Shown here piece after piece: positions 42,516 to 50,824 of a DNA stretch of 64,000 nucleotides. The translations under genes were made by a program, and so were the position numbers. The stretch is from assembly GCF_040047665.1 (NCBI RefSeq), contig NZ_CP157355.1, positions 2,542,001 through 2,606,000 of the forward strand, written 5' to 3'. Source of the stretch: Chitinibacter sp. FCG-7. Its GTDB lineage: Bacteria > Pseudomonadota > Gammaproteobacteria > Burkholderiales > Chitinibacteraceae. Below the pieces are notes generated by a model, which did not search any database, was not told where the DNA came from, and was given only the letters and a program-made list of their open reading frames with translations. Position 1 is the stretch's first letter; each line of letters opens with the position of its first letter.

Positions 42516-43763
42516 ATGAACTTTAAGCGTTCTGTTATCGTTGGTGCTACTTTGTTCGCTGCATCAATCATGTCTGCTCAAGCTGCAACTAAAGTTGAGT
42601 TCTGGTCTCACTCTTTGGCTCCAACTTACGATGCATACCACAAAGAAGTTGTTGCTAAATTCAACTCTTCACAAAAAGACGTTGAGCTGGTTCATAAAGA
42701 TCTCGGCTGGGGCGCAATGAAGCCAGCTATCGTTGCTGCAGTTGCTGAAGGTAACGTTCCAGGCTTGGCACTGGTTCCAACTAACTGGATGGTTGAAATG
42801 GCTCCTAAGCTGTTGACTCCAGTTGACAGCATCATCAACAAAGCTCAATTCACTGGCGCTGCTTTGGCTAACGCGACTACTGATGGCAAACTGTACGGTT
42901 TCCCTTCATACCAAGTTACTGCCGTAATGGTTTACAACAAAGATTTGTTGGCTAAATCTGGCGTGAAACCAGACTTCAAATCTCTGGACGACGTATTCGC
43001 TGCTGCTAAGAAAATCCACGCAGCTACTGGCAAACCAGGCTGGGCTCCTAAACTGCAAGACGGCTTCACTGGCTGGTTCATGTTCGAAGGTCTGCCAGTT
43101 ATCCAGAACGGCAAAGCTGTTTACAACAGCCCTAAACACGTAGCTCTGGTTCAAAAATTTGCTGATGCTTACAAAGCGGGCACAATCGTTAAAGACACTA
43201 ACCTGACTTTTGACGAACAAATCGCTATGTTTGCTAACGGCGGCGTAGGCATGTTCGCTGAAGGCGGCCACGCAGTTAAGAAAATTAAAGATGCTAACCC
43301 AGCTGCTTACAAGGCTGCTGACGTTACTACCTTCCCATTGGGCGACAACGGCAAATTGGCATTCGGCGGCTGGACTACTATGTATGTAGTTCCAAAAGGC
43401 CAGAAAGACATGAAATCTGTAGGCGTTGCTGGTAACTTCATTACTGGTGAGTGGGCTCAAGAGCAATTCGCTAAAGCTTCTTACACATTTGCTTCTACTA
43501 AGACCGCAAATGCTGCAGCTTCTAAAGATCCATCTTTGAATGACATGACTGATCCAGGCAAAAAAGCATTCAAAATGGGTGGTCTGGTTATCGACAAAAC
43601 TCGTCACCTGTTCCTGAAAGACTTGCCAGGTAGCGTTGATGAAGGCGCATTGTCTAAAGCAATGGACGCTAAAATCGAAGCCGCTCTGCAAGGCCGTATT
43701 TCTGTAAAACAAGCGTTGGACGAAGCTGTTGCTGATTCTAACAAACGTCTTTCTGCTAAATAA
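42516..43763 (+). CDS. Carbohydrate ABC transporter substrate-binding protein
   Basis: The 415-residue precursor starts MNFKRSVIVGATLFAASIMS with a signal peptide ending SAQAA, then TKVEFWSHS, typical of cluster-B (UgpB/MalE-like) sugar-binding proteins. Conserved segments include AVMVYNKDLL and FANGGVGMFAEG. It should bind an amino sugar or oligosaccharide in the periplasm. The codons are strongly biased (GCT, AAA, GGC, CTG/TTG), unlike nearby genes, which suggests very high expression. Start chosen after TAGGAG. A terminator-like hairpin separates it from the permeases, as usual for binding proteins made in excess. Confidence 0.9.
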   Translation: MNFKRSVIVGATLFAASIMSAQAATKVEFWSHSLAPTYDAYHKEVVAKFNSSQKDVELVHKDLGWGAMKPAIVAAVAEGNVPGLALVPTNWMVEMAPKLLTPVDSIINKAQFTGAALANATTDGKLYGFPSYQVTAVMVYNKDLLAKSGVKPDFKSLDDVFAAAKKIHAATGKPGWAPKLQDGFTGWFMFEGLPVIQNGKAVYNSPKHVALVQKFADAYKAGTIVKDTNLTFDEQIAMFANGGVGMFAEGGHAVKKIKDANPAAYKAADVTTFPLGDNGKLAFGGWTTMYVVPKGQKDMKSVGVAGNFITGEWAQEQFAKASYTFASTKTANAAASKDPSLNDMTDPGKKAFKMGGLVIDKTRHLFLKDLPGSVDEGALSKAMDAKIEAALQGRISVKQALDEAVADSNKRLSAK

Positions 43764-44149
43764 TATTAGCTAGCAAGATTGAGGCGGTAAGTGCTTAATT
43801 GCACTTACCGCTTTTTGTTTTTATTCTCGGATAATTCAAATTAATTGCCGTCGCCATTTGCACCATTTTTGGGAATCATCGATGATCAGGCTATTAATTA
43901 GATTTATCTAATGTTTTGTTTTCTTGTGTCCGAGCTTTGTTGTTTTGTAAGTCATTGGTTGGTATGCCATATCTGCTGATATGCCGGACTGTTTCGCCAT
44001 AAAAGAAGCAAGCAAATATGTGATTTTTGGATGGCCTCGGTTATAATGCCAGCACTGTAAATGCGGCTGTTTTTGGTTAATATCAAGTCACAAACGCTGT
44101 GTATTGAGTTATTATCTATCCTGTCTGTAACGCACCGAAGAGTCGAAAC
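43764..44149. other. 386-bp gap between binding-protein and permease genes
   Basis: It contains the hairpin at 43784-43822 and, near 43959-43969, the motif TTGGTATGCCA. The remainder is AT-rich; no ORF is convincing. It may hold a second promoter for the permease and ATPase genes. Confidence 0.6.
43784..43822 (+). terminator. Attenuating terminator after the sugar-binding-protein gene
   Basis: A perfect 11-bp stem GCGGTAAGTGC/GCACTTACCGC with a 6-base loop and a T-rich tail, 20 bases after the stop. It would reduce transcription into the permease genes. Confidence 0.92.
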
Positions 44150-45025
44150 GTGAAAAACTCCAACTTTATGGCCTATTTCTTCTTGGCCCCCGCCTTGATC
44201 CTGATGGGTGTTTTTGTATTTTGGCCCGTGGGCTTCAACACCTATTTGGCTTTCAATCATTATGAGATCGCAGGGGGTGCTGTCGAATGGAATAACTTCG
44301 AGAACTTCAAACGAATCTGGGAAGAAGATTTATTCCATCAGGCCGTTAAAAACTCTTTATTCTTCTTGCTCGTTGTGCCGGCCATCCAGCTTGGTTCTCT
44401 GCTGATTGCCAAACTGGTTAATAACAAAATGCCGGGCATGACTTTCTTCCGTGCGGTTTATTACATTCCGGTTATTACTGCCATTTCGATTGCCGGTATT
44501 GTTTGGCAGTTCGTTTTCAAATACGACGGTATGCTCAATTCGTTCCTGACAGAAATTGTGCATTTCCTGCATATTTATCCTAAGGAACAATTGGTTGATA
44601 TCGACTGGCTGGGCGATCCTGATATTGCCATGTACTCAATCATGATCTTCACCCTGTGGAAAGGTCTGGGTTACTACATGGTTCTTTACCTCGCAGGCCT
44701 GCAAGCAATTCCTGCTGAAGTTGAAGAAGCTGCGATTCTGGATGGTGCAAATGCCTGGGATCGTTTCTGGAAAATCACGATTCCAATGGTAAAACCAACC
44801 ATCTTGCTGTGTACGATGCTGTCAACAATTGGTGCGTTGAAAGTGTTCCTTGAAGTGCTGGTGCTGACTGATGGTAAGGCTGAGACTTACACCGCCTTGT
44901 ATTATGTTTACGATCAAGCCTTCCGTAACTATGACTTTGGTGTTGCGGCAGCAGCTGGTTTGGTGGTGACATTCTTCTGCATGATCTTGGCAGCCATCCA
45001 ATTCCGCTTCTTCGGCGAAAAATAA
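44150..45025 (+). CDS. Carbohydrate ABC transporter permease, MalF/UgpA type
   Basis: The 291-residue inner-membrane protein has six predicted helices (first AYFFLAPALILMGVFVFWP) and the EAA loop EEAAILDGANAWDRFWKITIPM (about 196-217) that contacts the ATPase. It forms the heteromeric channel with the next gene. The GTG start is assumed because the KNSNFMAYFF N-terminus fits; ATG 44168 is possible. A 24-base gap to the partner indicates an operon. Confidence 0.92.
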   Translation: MKNSNFMAYFFLAPALILMGVFVFWPVGFNTYLAFNHYEIAGGAVEWNNFENFKRIWEEDLFHQAVKNSLFFLLVVPAIQLGSLLIAKLVNNKMPGMTFFRAVYYIPVITAISIAGIVWQFVFKYDGMLNSFLTEIVHFLHIYPKEQLVDIDWLGDPDIAMYSIMIFTLWKGLGYYMVLYLAGLQAIPAEVEEAAILDGANAWDRFWKITIPMVKPTILLCTMLSTIGALKVFLEVLVLTDGKAETYTALYYVYDQAFRNYDFGVAAAAGLVVTFFCMILAAIQFRFFGEK

Positions 45026-45049
45026 TCAGCCTTCTGGGAGAAAATTAGC

Positions 45050-45985
45050 ATGTTTAAAAGTAAGGAATTGAATCGCATCCTTAGCGTGGTGCTCCAATAT
45101 GCCAGCTTGTCTGCATTTGGTTTGTTTACCATGTTTCCGTTGTTGTGGGCTTTGTCGTTTGGTTTGTCGAGCGATGGCTCTTATGCTTACCTGTTTCCGG
45201 ACAGCTTCTTGCCGCACGTTACTGATGAAGCCGGTGGCTATGGTATTGGTGCAACGCTGGTCTGGTTTGAGCGCGTTTTCGTTGAAATTCCGTTTTCAAC
45301 TTATTTTAAAAACTCGGTCATTATCACCACGCTGGCCGTTGTTGGCACTGTAGTGATCTCTGTTCTGGCTGCGTACCCACTGTCGCGGATGCGTTTCTTT
45401 GGTCGCAACTTTATCTTCGTTGCGATTATTGCCACGCTGATGCTGCCACAGGAAACCGCGTTGGTACCTAACTACATCACGATTGTGAAGCTGGGTGATT
45501 TTGCGAACTGGCTTCAATTGATGCTGACTGGCAGTGACGCAGAAACATGGAAAAAACTCATTGGTATGAATAGCTACTTGGGCGTGGTATTGCCAGGTGT
45601 AGCGGGTGCCTTTGGTATTTTCCTGATGAAACAGGCTTTTGAAGCGGTACCACAAGATCTGATCGATGCTGCCCGTGTTGACGGCGCGACCGAGATGCAA
45701 ATTCTGTGGCGCGTGATGTTGCCAGTAACGACGCCTTCTATTGCAGCTTTGGCGATCTTTACGCTGGTGAATCAGTGGAATGAATACATCTGGTCTTCAA
45801 TTGTGATGCGTGCCAAAGACATGCAACCATTGGCTGTGGGTGTATTTAACGATTTGACTGGCCCGCTGTCTGGTTCGCAAAACACTTTGATGGCTGCGAT
45901 TGTGTTGACGGTTATTCCTGTACTGGTCTTCTTCGCCTTCACCCAGCGCTACTTTATCTCCGGCATGGATGGTGCTGTTAAATAA
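45050..45985 (+). CDS. Carbohydrate ABC transporter permease, MalG/UgpE type
   Basis: The 311-residue partner permease has six helices, NSVIITTLAVVGTVVISVLAAYPLSR, and the EAA motif DAARVDGATEMQILWRVMLPVT (about 204-225). It ends FTQRYFISGMDGAVK, the typical MalG-type C-terminus. The ribosome site TGGGAGAA precedes the ATG. It lies between the other permease and the ATPase in one operon. Confidence 0.93.
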   Translation: MFKSKELNRILSVVLQYASLSAFGLFTMFPLLWALSFGLSSDGSYAYLFPDSFLPHVTDEAGGYGIGATLVWFERVFVEIPFSTYFKNSVIITTLAVVGTVVISVLAAYPLSRMRFFGRNFIFVAIIATLMLPQETALVPNYITIVKLGDFANWLQLMLTGSDAETWKKLIGMNSYLGVVLPGVAGAFGIFLMKQAFEAVPQDLIDAARVDGATEMQILWRVMLPVTTPSIAALAIFTLVNQWNEYIWSSIVMRAKDMQPLAVGVFNDLTGPLSGSQNTLMAAIVLTVIPVLVFFAFTQRYFISGMDGAVK

Positions 45986-46041
45986 AATGCCCGTGCATTG
46001 GCGCTTTACAAAATACCCAATTCAGAATTAAGGAAATCAAA

Positions 46042-47148
46042 ATGGCTAGCGTAACTCTTAAAAATATCAAAAAGAACTACACCAAAGACGTATGTGTCAT
46101 CAAAGGTGCAGACCTTGAGATTAAAGACGGTGAATTCGTTGTATTCGTAGGCCCATCAGGCTGCGGTAAATCAACCATGATGCGGATGATCGCTGGTCTG
46201 GAAGAAATTACCTCAGGCGAGTTGTACATCGGCGACACACTGGCCAATGATGTACACGCGTCAAAACGTGGTATTGCGATGGTGTTCCAGTCTTACGCCC
46301 TGTACCCGCACATGACTGTGTACGATAACATGGCTTTCGCGTTGAAACTGGCTGGCACGCCAAAAGCGGAAATCGACCAGCGCGTGAAAAAAGCCGCTGA
46401 AATTCTGCAAATGACCCATTTGCTTGAGCGCAAGCCAAAAGCCTTGTCAGGTGGTCAGCGTCAGCGTGTAGCGATTGGTCGCTCTATCGTGCGTAACCCG
46501 AAAGTCTTCCTGTTTGACGAGCCATTGTCGAACTTGGATGCTTCATTGCGGATGAATATGCGCGTTGAATTGTCTAAATTGCACCAAGAATTGAAAACCA
46601 CCATGCTGTACGTAACGCACGATCAGGTTGAGGCGATGACCCTTGCTGACCGTATCGTGGTATTCAATGCCGGCATTATTCAGCAAGTTGGCACGCCGCT
46701 GGAAATGTACGAGAACCCATCTAACCTGTTCGTTGCGGGCTTCCTGGGTTCACCGAAAATGAACATTTTCGAAGCGCAAATCGTTGGCGTTGAGCAAAGC
46801 GCTGCGGTTGTTCGCTTGCCAAAAGGCATTAGCGTACGTGCTGCTGTGAATGCATCAACGGCTAAAGTGGGCGATAAAGTGACTCTGGGTATTCGTCCTG
46901 AACACATCCAATTGTGCGAAGAAAACGATCCGGAGGGCATCCCAGCGCGTGTTGACTTGACCGAACACTTGGGCGACATCGTTCTGGCTTACGTTGAAAT
47001 TCCTGGCATCAACGAAATCATTTGTGCCAAATTGCCATCGAATATGACTGGCCTGAAATACGGTGATTCAGTACGCATCAAATTCCCGGAAAAACACAGC
47101 ATGCTGTTTGACGCTGAAGGTCAGGCATTCAAACGCGTACGCAGCTAA
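46042..47148 (+). CDS. Carbohydrate ABC transporter ATPase, MalK/UgpC/MsmK type
   Basis: The 368-residue ATPase has Walker A GPSGCGKST (about 37-45), Q-loop MVFQSYALYPHMTVYDNMAF, signature LSGGQRQR, Walker B VFLFDEPLSNLDA and switch His YVTHDQVEAMT. The C-terminal OB/TOBE domain includes LGIRPEHIQL. It energises the two permeases. Its codon usage shares the high-expression bias of the binding protein. It is the last gene of the importer operon. Confidence 0.94.
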   Translation: MASVTLKNIKKNYTKDVCVIKGADLEIKDGEFVVFVGPSGCGKSTMMRMIAGLEEITSGELYIGDTLANDVHASKRGIAMVFQSYALYPHMTVYDNMAFALKLAGTPKAEIDQRVKKAAEILQMTHLLERKPKALSGGQRQRVAIGRSIVRNPKVFLFDEPLSNLDASLRMNMRVELSKLHQELKTTMLYVTHDQVEAMTLADRIVVFNAGIIQQVGTPLEMYENPSNLFVAGFLGSPKMNIFEAQIVGVEQSAAVVRLPKGISVRAAVNASTAKVGDKVTLGIRPEHIQLCEENDPEGIPARVDLTEHLGDIVLAYVEIPGINEIICAKLPSNMTGLKYGDSVRIKFPEKHSMLFDAEGQAFKRVRS

Positions 47149-47165
47149 TTACCGCTGTGTGTTGC

Positions 47166-47201
47166 AAAAACCCGCACTTCTTATGAAGGCGGGTTTTTTT
47201 T
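47166..47201 (+). terminator. Rho-independent terminator after the ABC ATPase gene
   Basis: CCCGCACTTC, TTAT loop, GAAGGCGGG and eight T residues, flanked by A5 on the left. Confidence 0.95.
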
Positions 47202-47313
47202 ATGGCTGCGCAATCTGTGTGCTGCCGACACGCAAACCTGCTGCAGTATGAAACCGTGTCGCGCGGAGCCTGATCCATTACAATACCGCTTCATTGAATT
47301 GAGCAGATCGGCT

Positions 47314-48051
47314 ATGGGCAATAGACAAATTTTCCTCGACACTGAAACCACAGGTTTACGCGTCGAAGACGGCAACCGCATTCTGGAGATTGCTGCGGTT
47401 GAAATGATAGACCGCAAGTTATCCGCTCCAGATCGCCATTTGCACCGCTATATCAATCCGGGGCGCGATTCGGAAGAGGGCGCGTTGAATGTGCACGGCC
47501 TGACCACGCAGTTTCTGGCCGACAAGCCCAAATTTGCCGCCATCGTCGATGAGTTTTTGGAGTTTGTGCGCGGCAGCGAGCTGATTATTCATAATGCGCC
47601 GTTTGACGTCGGCTATCTGAATATGGAGCTGGGCAAGCTCGGGCGCGGCAAAATCGAAGATTACGTCGAAAGCGTCACCGACACGCTAAAAATGGCCAAA
47701 GACCTGTGGCCGGGCAAGCGCAATAGCCTCGATGCCTTGTGTGACCGCTACGAAGTCGATCGCTCAGGTCGTACTTTGCACGGCGCTTTGATCGACTGTG
47801 AGCTGCTCGCCGAAGTCTATATGGCGATGACCCGTGGGCAGGATAGCCTGCTGATCGACTTTGCGCCCACGCAAGAAGAAGCCGCCGCCGACGCCGCTCG
47901 CCGCAGCCTGCGCGCGCCGCTGATTCGTACCCAGCCTAGTGCAGAAGATTTGGCGCTGCACCACGCCTATCTGGATGAGCTCGATAAAATCAATAAAGCC
48001 GATTGCCTGTGGCGCACTTTAGAACCCAAACCGGCCGCACCTGAGGCTTAA
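47314..48051 (+). CDS. dnaQ: DNA polymerase III epsilon subunit, 3'-5' exonuclease
   Basis: The 245-residue DEDDh exonuclease has ExoI IFLDTETTG (about 6-14), ExoII HNAPFDVGYLNMEL and ExoIII LHGALIDCELLAEVY with the catalytic His. A C-terminal extension of about 60 residues includes a helical alpha-binding region (EDLALHHAYLDELDKI). It proofreads DNA replication. I start at ATG 47314 because MGNRQIFLDTETTG matches DnaQ N-termini; the frame extends further upstream without similarity. Confidence 0.95.
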   Translation: MGNRQIFLDTETTGLRVEDGNRILEIAAVEMIDRKLSAPDRHLHRYINPGRDSEEGALNVHGLTTQFLADKPKFAAIVDEFLEFVRGSELIIHNAPFDVGYLNMELGKLGRGKIEDYVESVTDTLKMAKDLWPGKRNSLDALCDRYEVDRSGRTLHGALIDCELLAEVYMAMTRGQDSLLIDFAPTQEEAAADAARRSLRAPLIRTQPSAEDLALHHAYLDELDKINKADCLWRTLEPKPAAPEA

Positions 48052-48055
48052 CATC

Positions 48056-48895
48056 ATGAGTGTTTGCATGAATACCACCGAATTAAAAACTGCCGCGCAC
48101 GCCGCCTGGGAAGAGGGCGAGCTGACGCAGGCCGAGCAACATTTTCTGGCCGCTTTGGCGATTGACGAGCAAGACGCACAAACGCATTACGATCTGGCGC
48201 TCTTGTATAAAAACAGCGAGCCAAGCAACTGGCCGCTGGCGCAACGCCACAATGCGCGCGCGCTCGAAATCAAACCTGACGACGAAGCAGCATGGTGGAA
48301 TCTAGGCATTGCCGCCACCGCCAATCAGGATTGGGTCACGGCGGCGCAAGCCTGGGCCAAGTTTGATCAAGCATTCAGTGCCGAGCAATTGGCCGCGCTA
48401 ACTACCGGCAACGAACGCGTCGCGATTAGGATTCGCGTGGGTAAGCAACAGGAAGTGATCTGGGGCGAGCGGCTAGACCCGGCGCGGGCGCGCATCAATG
48501 GCGTGCCACTGCCCGATCTGGAAATCGGCCACGGCGATATTCTGCTGCTCGATGGCGTACCGCGCGGCGCACGCGAGTTGGATGGCGTGAGTTTCCCTGT
48601 GCATGAAGTGCTGGAACGTATTTATCAGCATACTGCGGCCACGTATGTGATTGAAGCCGAAGTACCCGATGAGCTTGCACAAGATACCCTCTTTAAAGTC
48701 GCCACCGATGCGTGTTTGCCGATTGCCGACTTTGATTTCAATGTCGCCAGCGAAGCACCCAAATGGTTAGTCGTACGCCAATACGGCGTCGCCGCAATTG
48801 AAGATCAACCCGTCGCCGACCTGATCGCCGCGTGGCTCACCGCGCGCAGCGACGTGATTATCCGCGATGTGTATGTAGCCTACCCTGAAGAATGA
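48056..48895 (+). CDS. TPR-containing protein of unknown function
   Basis: The 279-residue protein has two or three TPR units at the N-terminus (AAWEEGELTQAEQHFLAALAI, DAQTHYDLALLYK, DEAAWWNLGIAATAN; about residues 14-100). A C-terminal domain of about 170 residues rich in acidic beta segments (GNERVAIRIRVGKQQEVIWGER) follows, which I do not recognise. There is no signal peptide. The gene sits 4 bases after dnaQ and overlaps ispD by ATGA, so the three are co-expressed. A weak 49-bp-spaced match lies at 48641-48689. Confidence 0.75.
   Translation: MSVCMNTTELKTAAHAAWEEGELTQAEQHFLAALAIDEQDAQTHYDLALLYKNSEPSNWPLAQRHNARALEIKPDDEAAWWNLGIAATANQDWVTAAQAWAKFDQAFSAEQLAALTTGNERVAIRIRVGKQQEVIWGERLDPARARINGVPLPDLEIGHGDILLLDGVPRGARELDGVSFPVHEVLERIYQHTAATYVIEAEVPDELAQDTLFKVATDACLPIADFDFNVASEAPKWLVVRQYGVAAIEDQPVADLIAAWLTARSDVIIRDVYVAYPEE
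48641..48689 (+). repeat. Partial 49-bp palindrome match inside the TPR gene
   Basis: ACGTAT left, ATACCC right, exact spacing, inner TTGAAGC at 11-17 and CTTGCA near the right arm. Weaker than the intergenic copies. Confidence 0.35.
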
Positions 48896-49728
48896 AAAAA
48901 ATCGCCCTCGTTCCCGCCGCCGGTAGTGGCAGCCGCATGGCCAGCTCCACGCCGAAACAATATATCGATCTGCTCGGCCAGCCGCTGATCGCGCACACGC
49001 TACGCGCTTTGCTGGGTGCTGGGCAGATTGATCAGGTTGTCGTTGTGATTTCGCCCGAAGATGAATGGTGGGGTAGCTATGACTGGGCGGCTTTGCTTGG
49101 TGAAGCGTTGCGACTGCACGTGCTGCGTGTCGGCGGCGCGAGTCGTGCCGAGTCGGTGATGAATGGTTTGGCCGCGATGGTCGAAATCCCCCCTAGCCCC
49201 CCTTTTTCAAAGGGGGGAATTGGTGGCGTTGATTCTGGCGGTCATGCATCAGTCGCCAGCGATCGAGTTCCCCCCTTTGAAAAAGGGGGGCTAGGGGGGA
49301 TTTCTGCCATTGCTGAAATTGCCGCTGATGAAGATTGCTGGGTGCTCGTCCACGACGCCGCCCGCCCATGCCTGAGCAGCGCGCAAGTTGATAGCATGAT
49401 TACCCAGCTGAAGTATGACGCTGTAGGCGGCATATTGGCTGTCCCTGTTGCAGATACCCTCAAGATCTCCGCTGCCGATCAACGCATCGCCCGCACCACG
49501 CCACGCGATGGCCTGTGGCAAGCTCAGACCCCGCAAATGTTCCGCCGTGGCGAATTACTTGCCGCGCTACAAGATGCCTTGCCCGATCATGTGGCCGACA
49601 TTACCGACGAAGCGAGCGCGCTCGAACGTTTAGGTAAATCACCCAAACTCATCATGGGCAGCCCGTGGAATTTGAAAGTGACGTATCCGCAGGATTTACA
49701 CTTGGCAAAGTTATTATTACTTGCTTGA
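48892..49728 (+). CDS. ispD: IspD, 2-C-methyl-D-erythritol 4-phosphate cytidylyltransferase, with in-frame repeat insertion
   Basis: The 278-residue MEP-pathway enzyme has the CTP-binding loop LVPAAGSGSRMASSTPKQYI (about 5-24), VLVHDAARPC, the ILAVPVADTLK strand and DITDEASALE. It makes CDP-ME for isoprenoid synthesis. It is longer than typical IspD because about 40 residues (roughly 98-137, containing PPSPPFSKGGIGG and VPPFEKGGLGG) interrupt the region between GLAAM and the VLVHDAARPC strand. These are encoded by a 120-bp inverted-repeat element. The frame stays open, so the enzyme may remain active with a surface loop. Start overlaps the TPR gene. Confidence 0.93.
   Translation: MKKIALVPAAGSGSRMASSTPKQYIDLLGQPLIAHTLRALLGAGQIDQVVVVISPEDEWWGSYDWAALLGEALRLHVLRVGGASRAESVMNGLAAMVEIPPSPPFSKGGIGGVDSGGHASVASDRVPPFEKGGLGGISAIAEIAADEDCWVLVHDAARPCLSSAQVDSMITQLKYDAVGGILAVPVADTLKISAADQRIARTTPRDGLWQAQTPQMFRRGELLAALQDALPDHVADITDEASALERLGKSPKLIMGSPWNLKVTYPQDLHLAKLLLLA
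49184..49303. mobile_element. 120-bp MITE-like inverted-repeat element inside ispD
   Basis: Two perfect 36-bp inverted repeats (49184-49219 and 49268-49303), each containing CCCCCCTAGCCCCCC or its complement plus TTTTTCAAAGGGGGG, flank a 48-bp centre. The total of 120 bp equals 40 codons, so the reading frame is kept. I recall similar short C/G-run repeats scattered in many bacterial genomes. No clear target duplication is visible. Confidence 0.85.
49411..49459 (+). repeat. Partial 49-bp palindrome match inside ispD
   Basis: AAGTAT left, ATACCC right, exact spacing, inner CTGTAGG at 11-17. It encodes the conserved GGILAVPVADTLK region, so it is not an insertion. Confidence 0.35.
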
Positions 49729-49768
49729 TTCTTAAGTTGTTAATGTTTACTTAAAAATTTCTTTTGGG

Positions 49769-50230
49769 ATGATGATTATGATGATGCGTAAATTTTGTGC
49801 TGTGATTGGATTTTCTCTTTGTTCCTCGCTGGCGTTTGCAGGTCCATTTGGCGAAGATTTGCAACGCTGTATGATTAATTCGACGACGGAAGAGGAAAAA
49901 AGCGAGCTGGTAAAAATGTTGTTTTTCGCTTTTAGCGCTCATCCAACTTTGGCTGATTTACAGGTGGATAACCCTGAACTCAAGATGCAGACAGAGCAAA
50001 ACGTAGCGAAAATTTTACAGCGATTACTCACGATGCAATGCGCAAAACAGGCGCGAATTGCGCTGGCAAATGAAGGTATGCAAGGATTCCAGCAAGGTTT
50101 TGAAGCGCTAGGAAAAGCCGCGGCATTTAGCTTGAACCGAGATCCGAATGTTCATAAAGCGCTAGGTGGTTTTATGCAGTATGTCGATTTGACCAAATTG
50201 CAAGAAAGTCTACGGCCAAAAGATAAGTAA
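49769..50230 (+). CDS. Hypothetical secreted protein
   Basis: The product (153 residues from the first ATG) has a cluster of five Met codons, then RKFCAVIGFSLCSSLAFAGP, a signal peptide with cleavage after AFA. The mature part is helical with two Cys (LQRCMI and TMQCAK) and a Gln/Gly/Phe-rich segment GMQGFQQGFEALG. No family recognised. Which of the ATGs at 49769-49786 is used is unclear; GGGATGAT could be the ribosome site for the last ones. It interrupts the common ispD-ispF neighbourhood. Confidence 0.65.
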   Translation: MMIMMMRKFCAVIGFSLCSSLAFAGPFGEDLQRCMINSTTEEEKSELVKMLFFAFSAHPTLADLQVDNPELKMQTEQNVAKILQRLLTMQCAKQARIALANEGMQGFQQGFEALGKAAAFSLNRDPNVHKALGGFMQYVDLTKLQESLRPKDK

Positions 50231-50279
50231 TATCTAGCACGGAGTTCAGTTAACTCATTCAAACCGGAGTCTAAACCTC

Positions 50280-50765
50280 ATGTCATTACCCTTTCGTATC
50301 GGCCAAGGCTGGGATGTTCACCGTATGGTGTTGGAGCGCCCGTTAATATTGGGTGGGGTGCATATACCCTATGAAAAAGGTCTGCTCGGCCATTCGGATG
50401 CCGATGCGCTCTTGCATGCGATTACCGACGCGGTGCTGGGCGGGGCGGGGCTGGGTGATATTGGGCGGCATTTTCCTGATACTGCGGTCGAGTTCAAGGG
50501 CGCTGATAGTCGCGTGTTACTGCGGGAGGCGGTGGATCGGGTGCGGATCGCTGGTTGGCGCGTCGGTAATGTGGATGCGTCGATTTTGATTCAGCAGCCA
50601 AAAATGGCGCCGCATATTCCGGCGATGGTCGCCAATATTGCCGCTGATTTGGGTATTGATCCGACTTGTGTGAATGTCAAAGCCAAAACCTATGAAAAGC
50701 TCGGCCCGGTGGGTGAGGGCGATGCGGTTGAAGCGCAAGCCGTAGCTTTGCTGTTGCCGGCATAA
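50280..50765 (+). CDS. ispF: IspF, 2-C-methyl-D-erythritol 2,4-cyclodiphosphate synthase
   Basis: The 161-residue trimeric enzyme has the zinc ligands in [10 protein letters not shown] (about 7-16) and [18 protein letters not shown] (about 37-54), IGRHFPDT and the C-terminal [20 protein letters not shown]. It converts CDP-ME-2-P to MEcPP in the MEP isoprenoid pathway. It is close to ispD, separated by one small gene. A 49-bp-spaced GTAT/ATACCC match lies over codons 14-30, using ATA and TTA codons. Confidence 0.97.
   Translation: MSLPFRIGQGWDVHRMVLERPLILGGVHIPYEKGLLGHSDADALLHAITDAVLGGAGLGDIGRHFPDTAVEFKGADSRVLLREAVDRVRIAGWRVGNVDASILIQQPKMAPHIPAMVANIAADLGIDPTCVNVKAKTYEKLGPVGEGDAVEAQAVALLLPA
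50321..50369 (+). repeat. 49-bp palindrome match inside ispF
   Basis: CCGTAT left, CATATACCC right, exact spacing, inner TTGGAGC at 11-17 and an AT-rich TTAATATTG centre like intergenic copy 9. By eye it shares about 27 of 49 positions with the copy at 50776. It encodes the conserved [12 protein letters not shown], so it is not an insertion. Confidence 0.5.
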
Positions 50766-50775
50766 AGTTGCGGAT

Positions 50776-50824
50776 GGGTATAGCCTTGTAGCCATTATTT
50801 ATATTGATCTGCAGGTCTATACCC
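50776..50824 (+). repeat. 49-bp palindrome, copy 9
   Basis: GGGTATAG/CTATACCC arms with inner TTGTAGC and TGCAG. It begins 10 bases after the ispF stop, and its right arm contains the TAG stop codon of the convergent ATPase gene (50817-50819). Confidence 0.88.
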
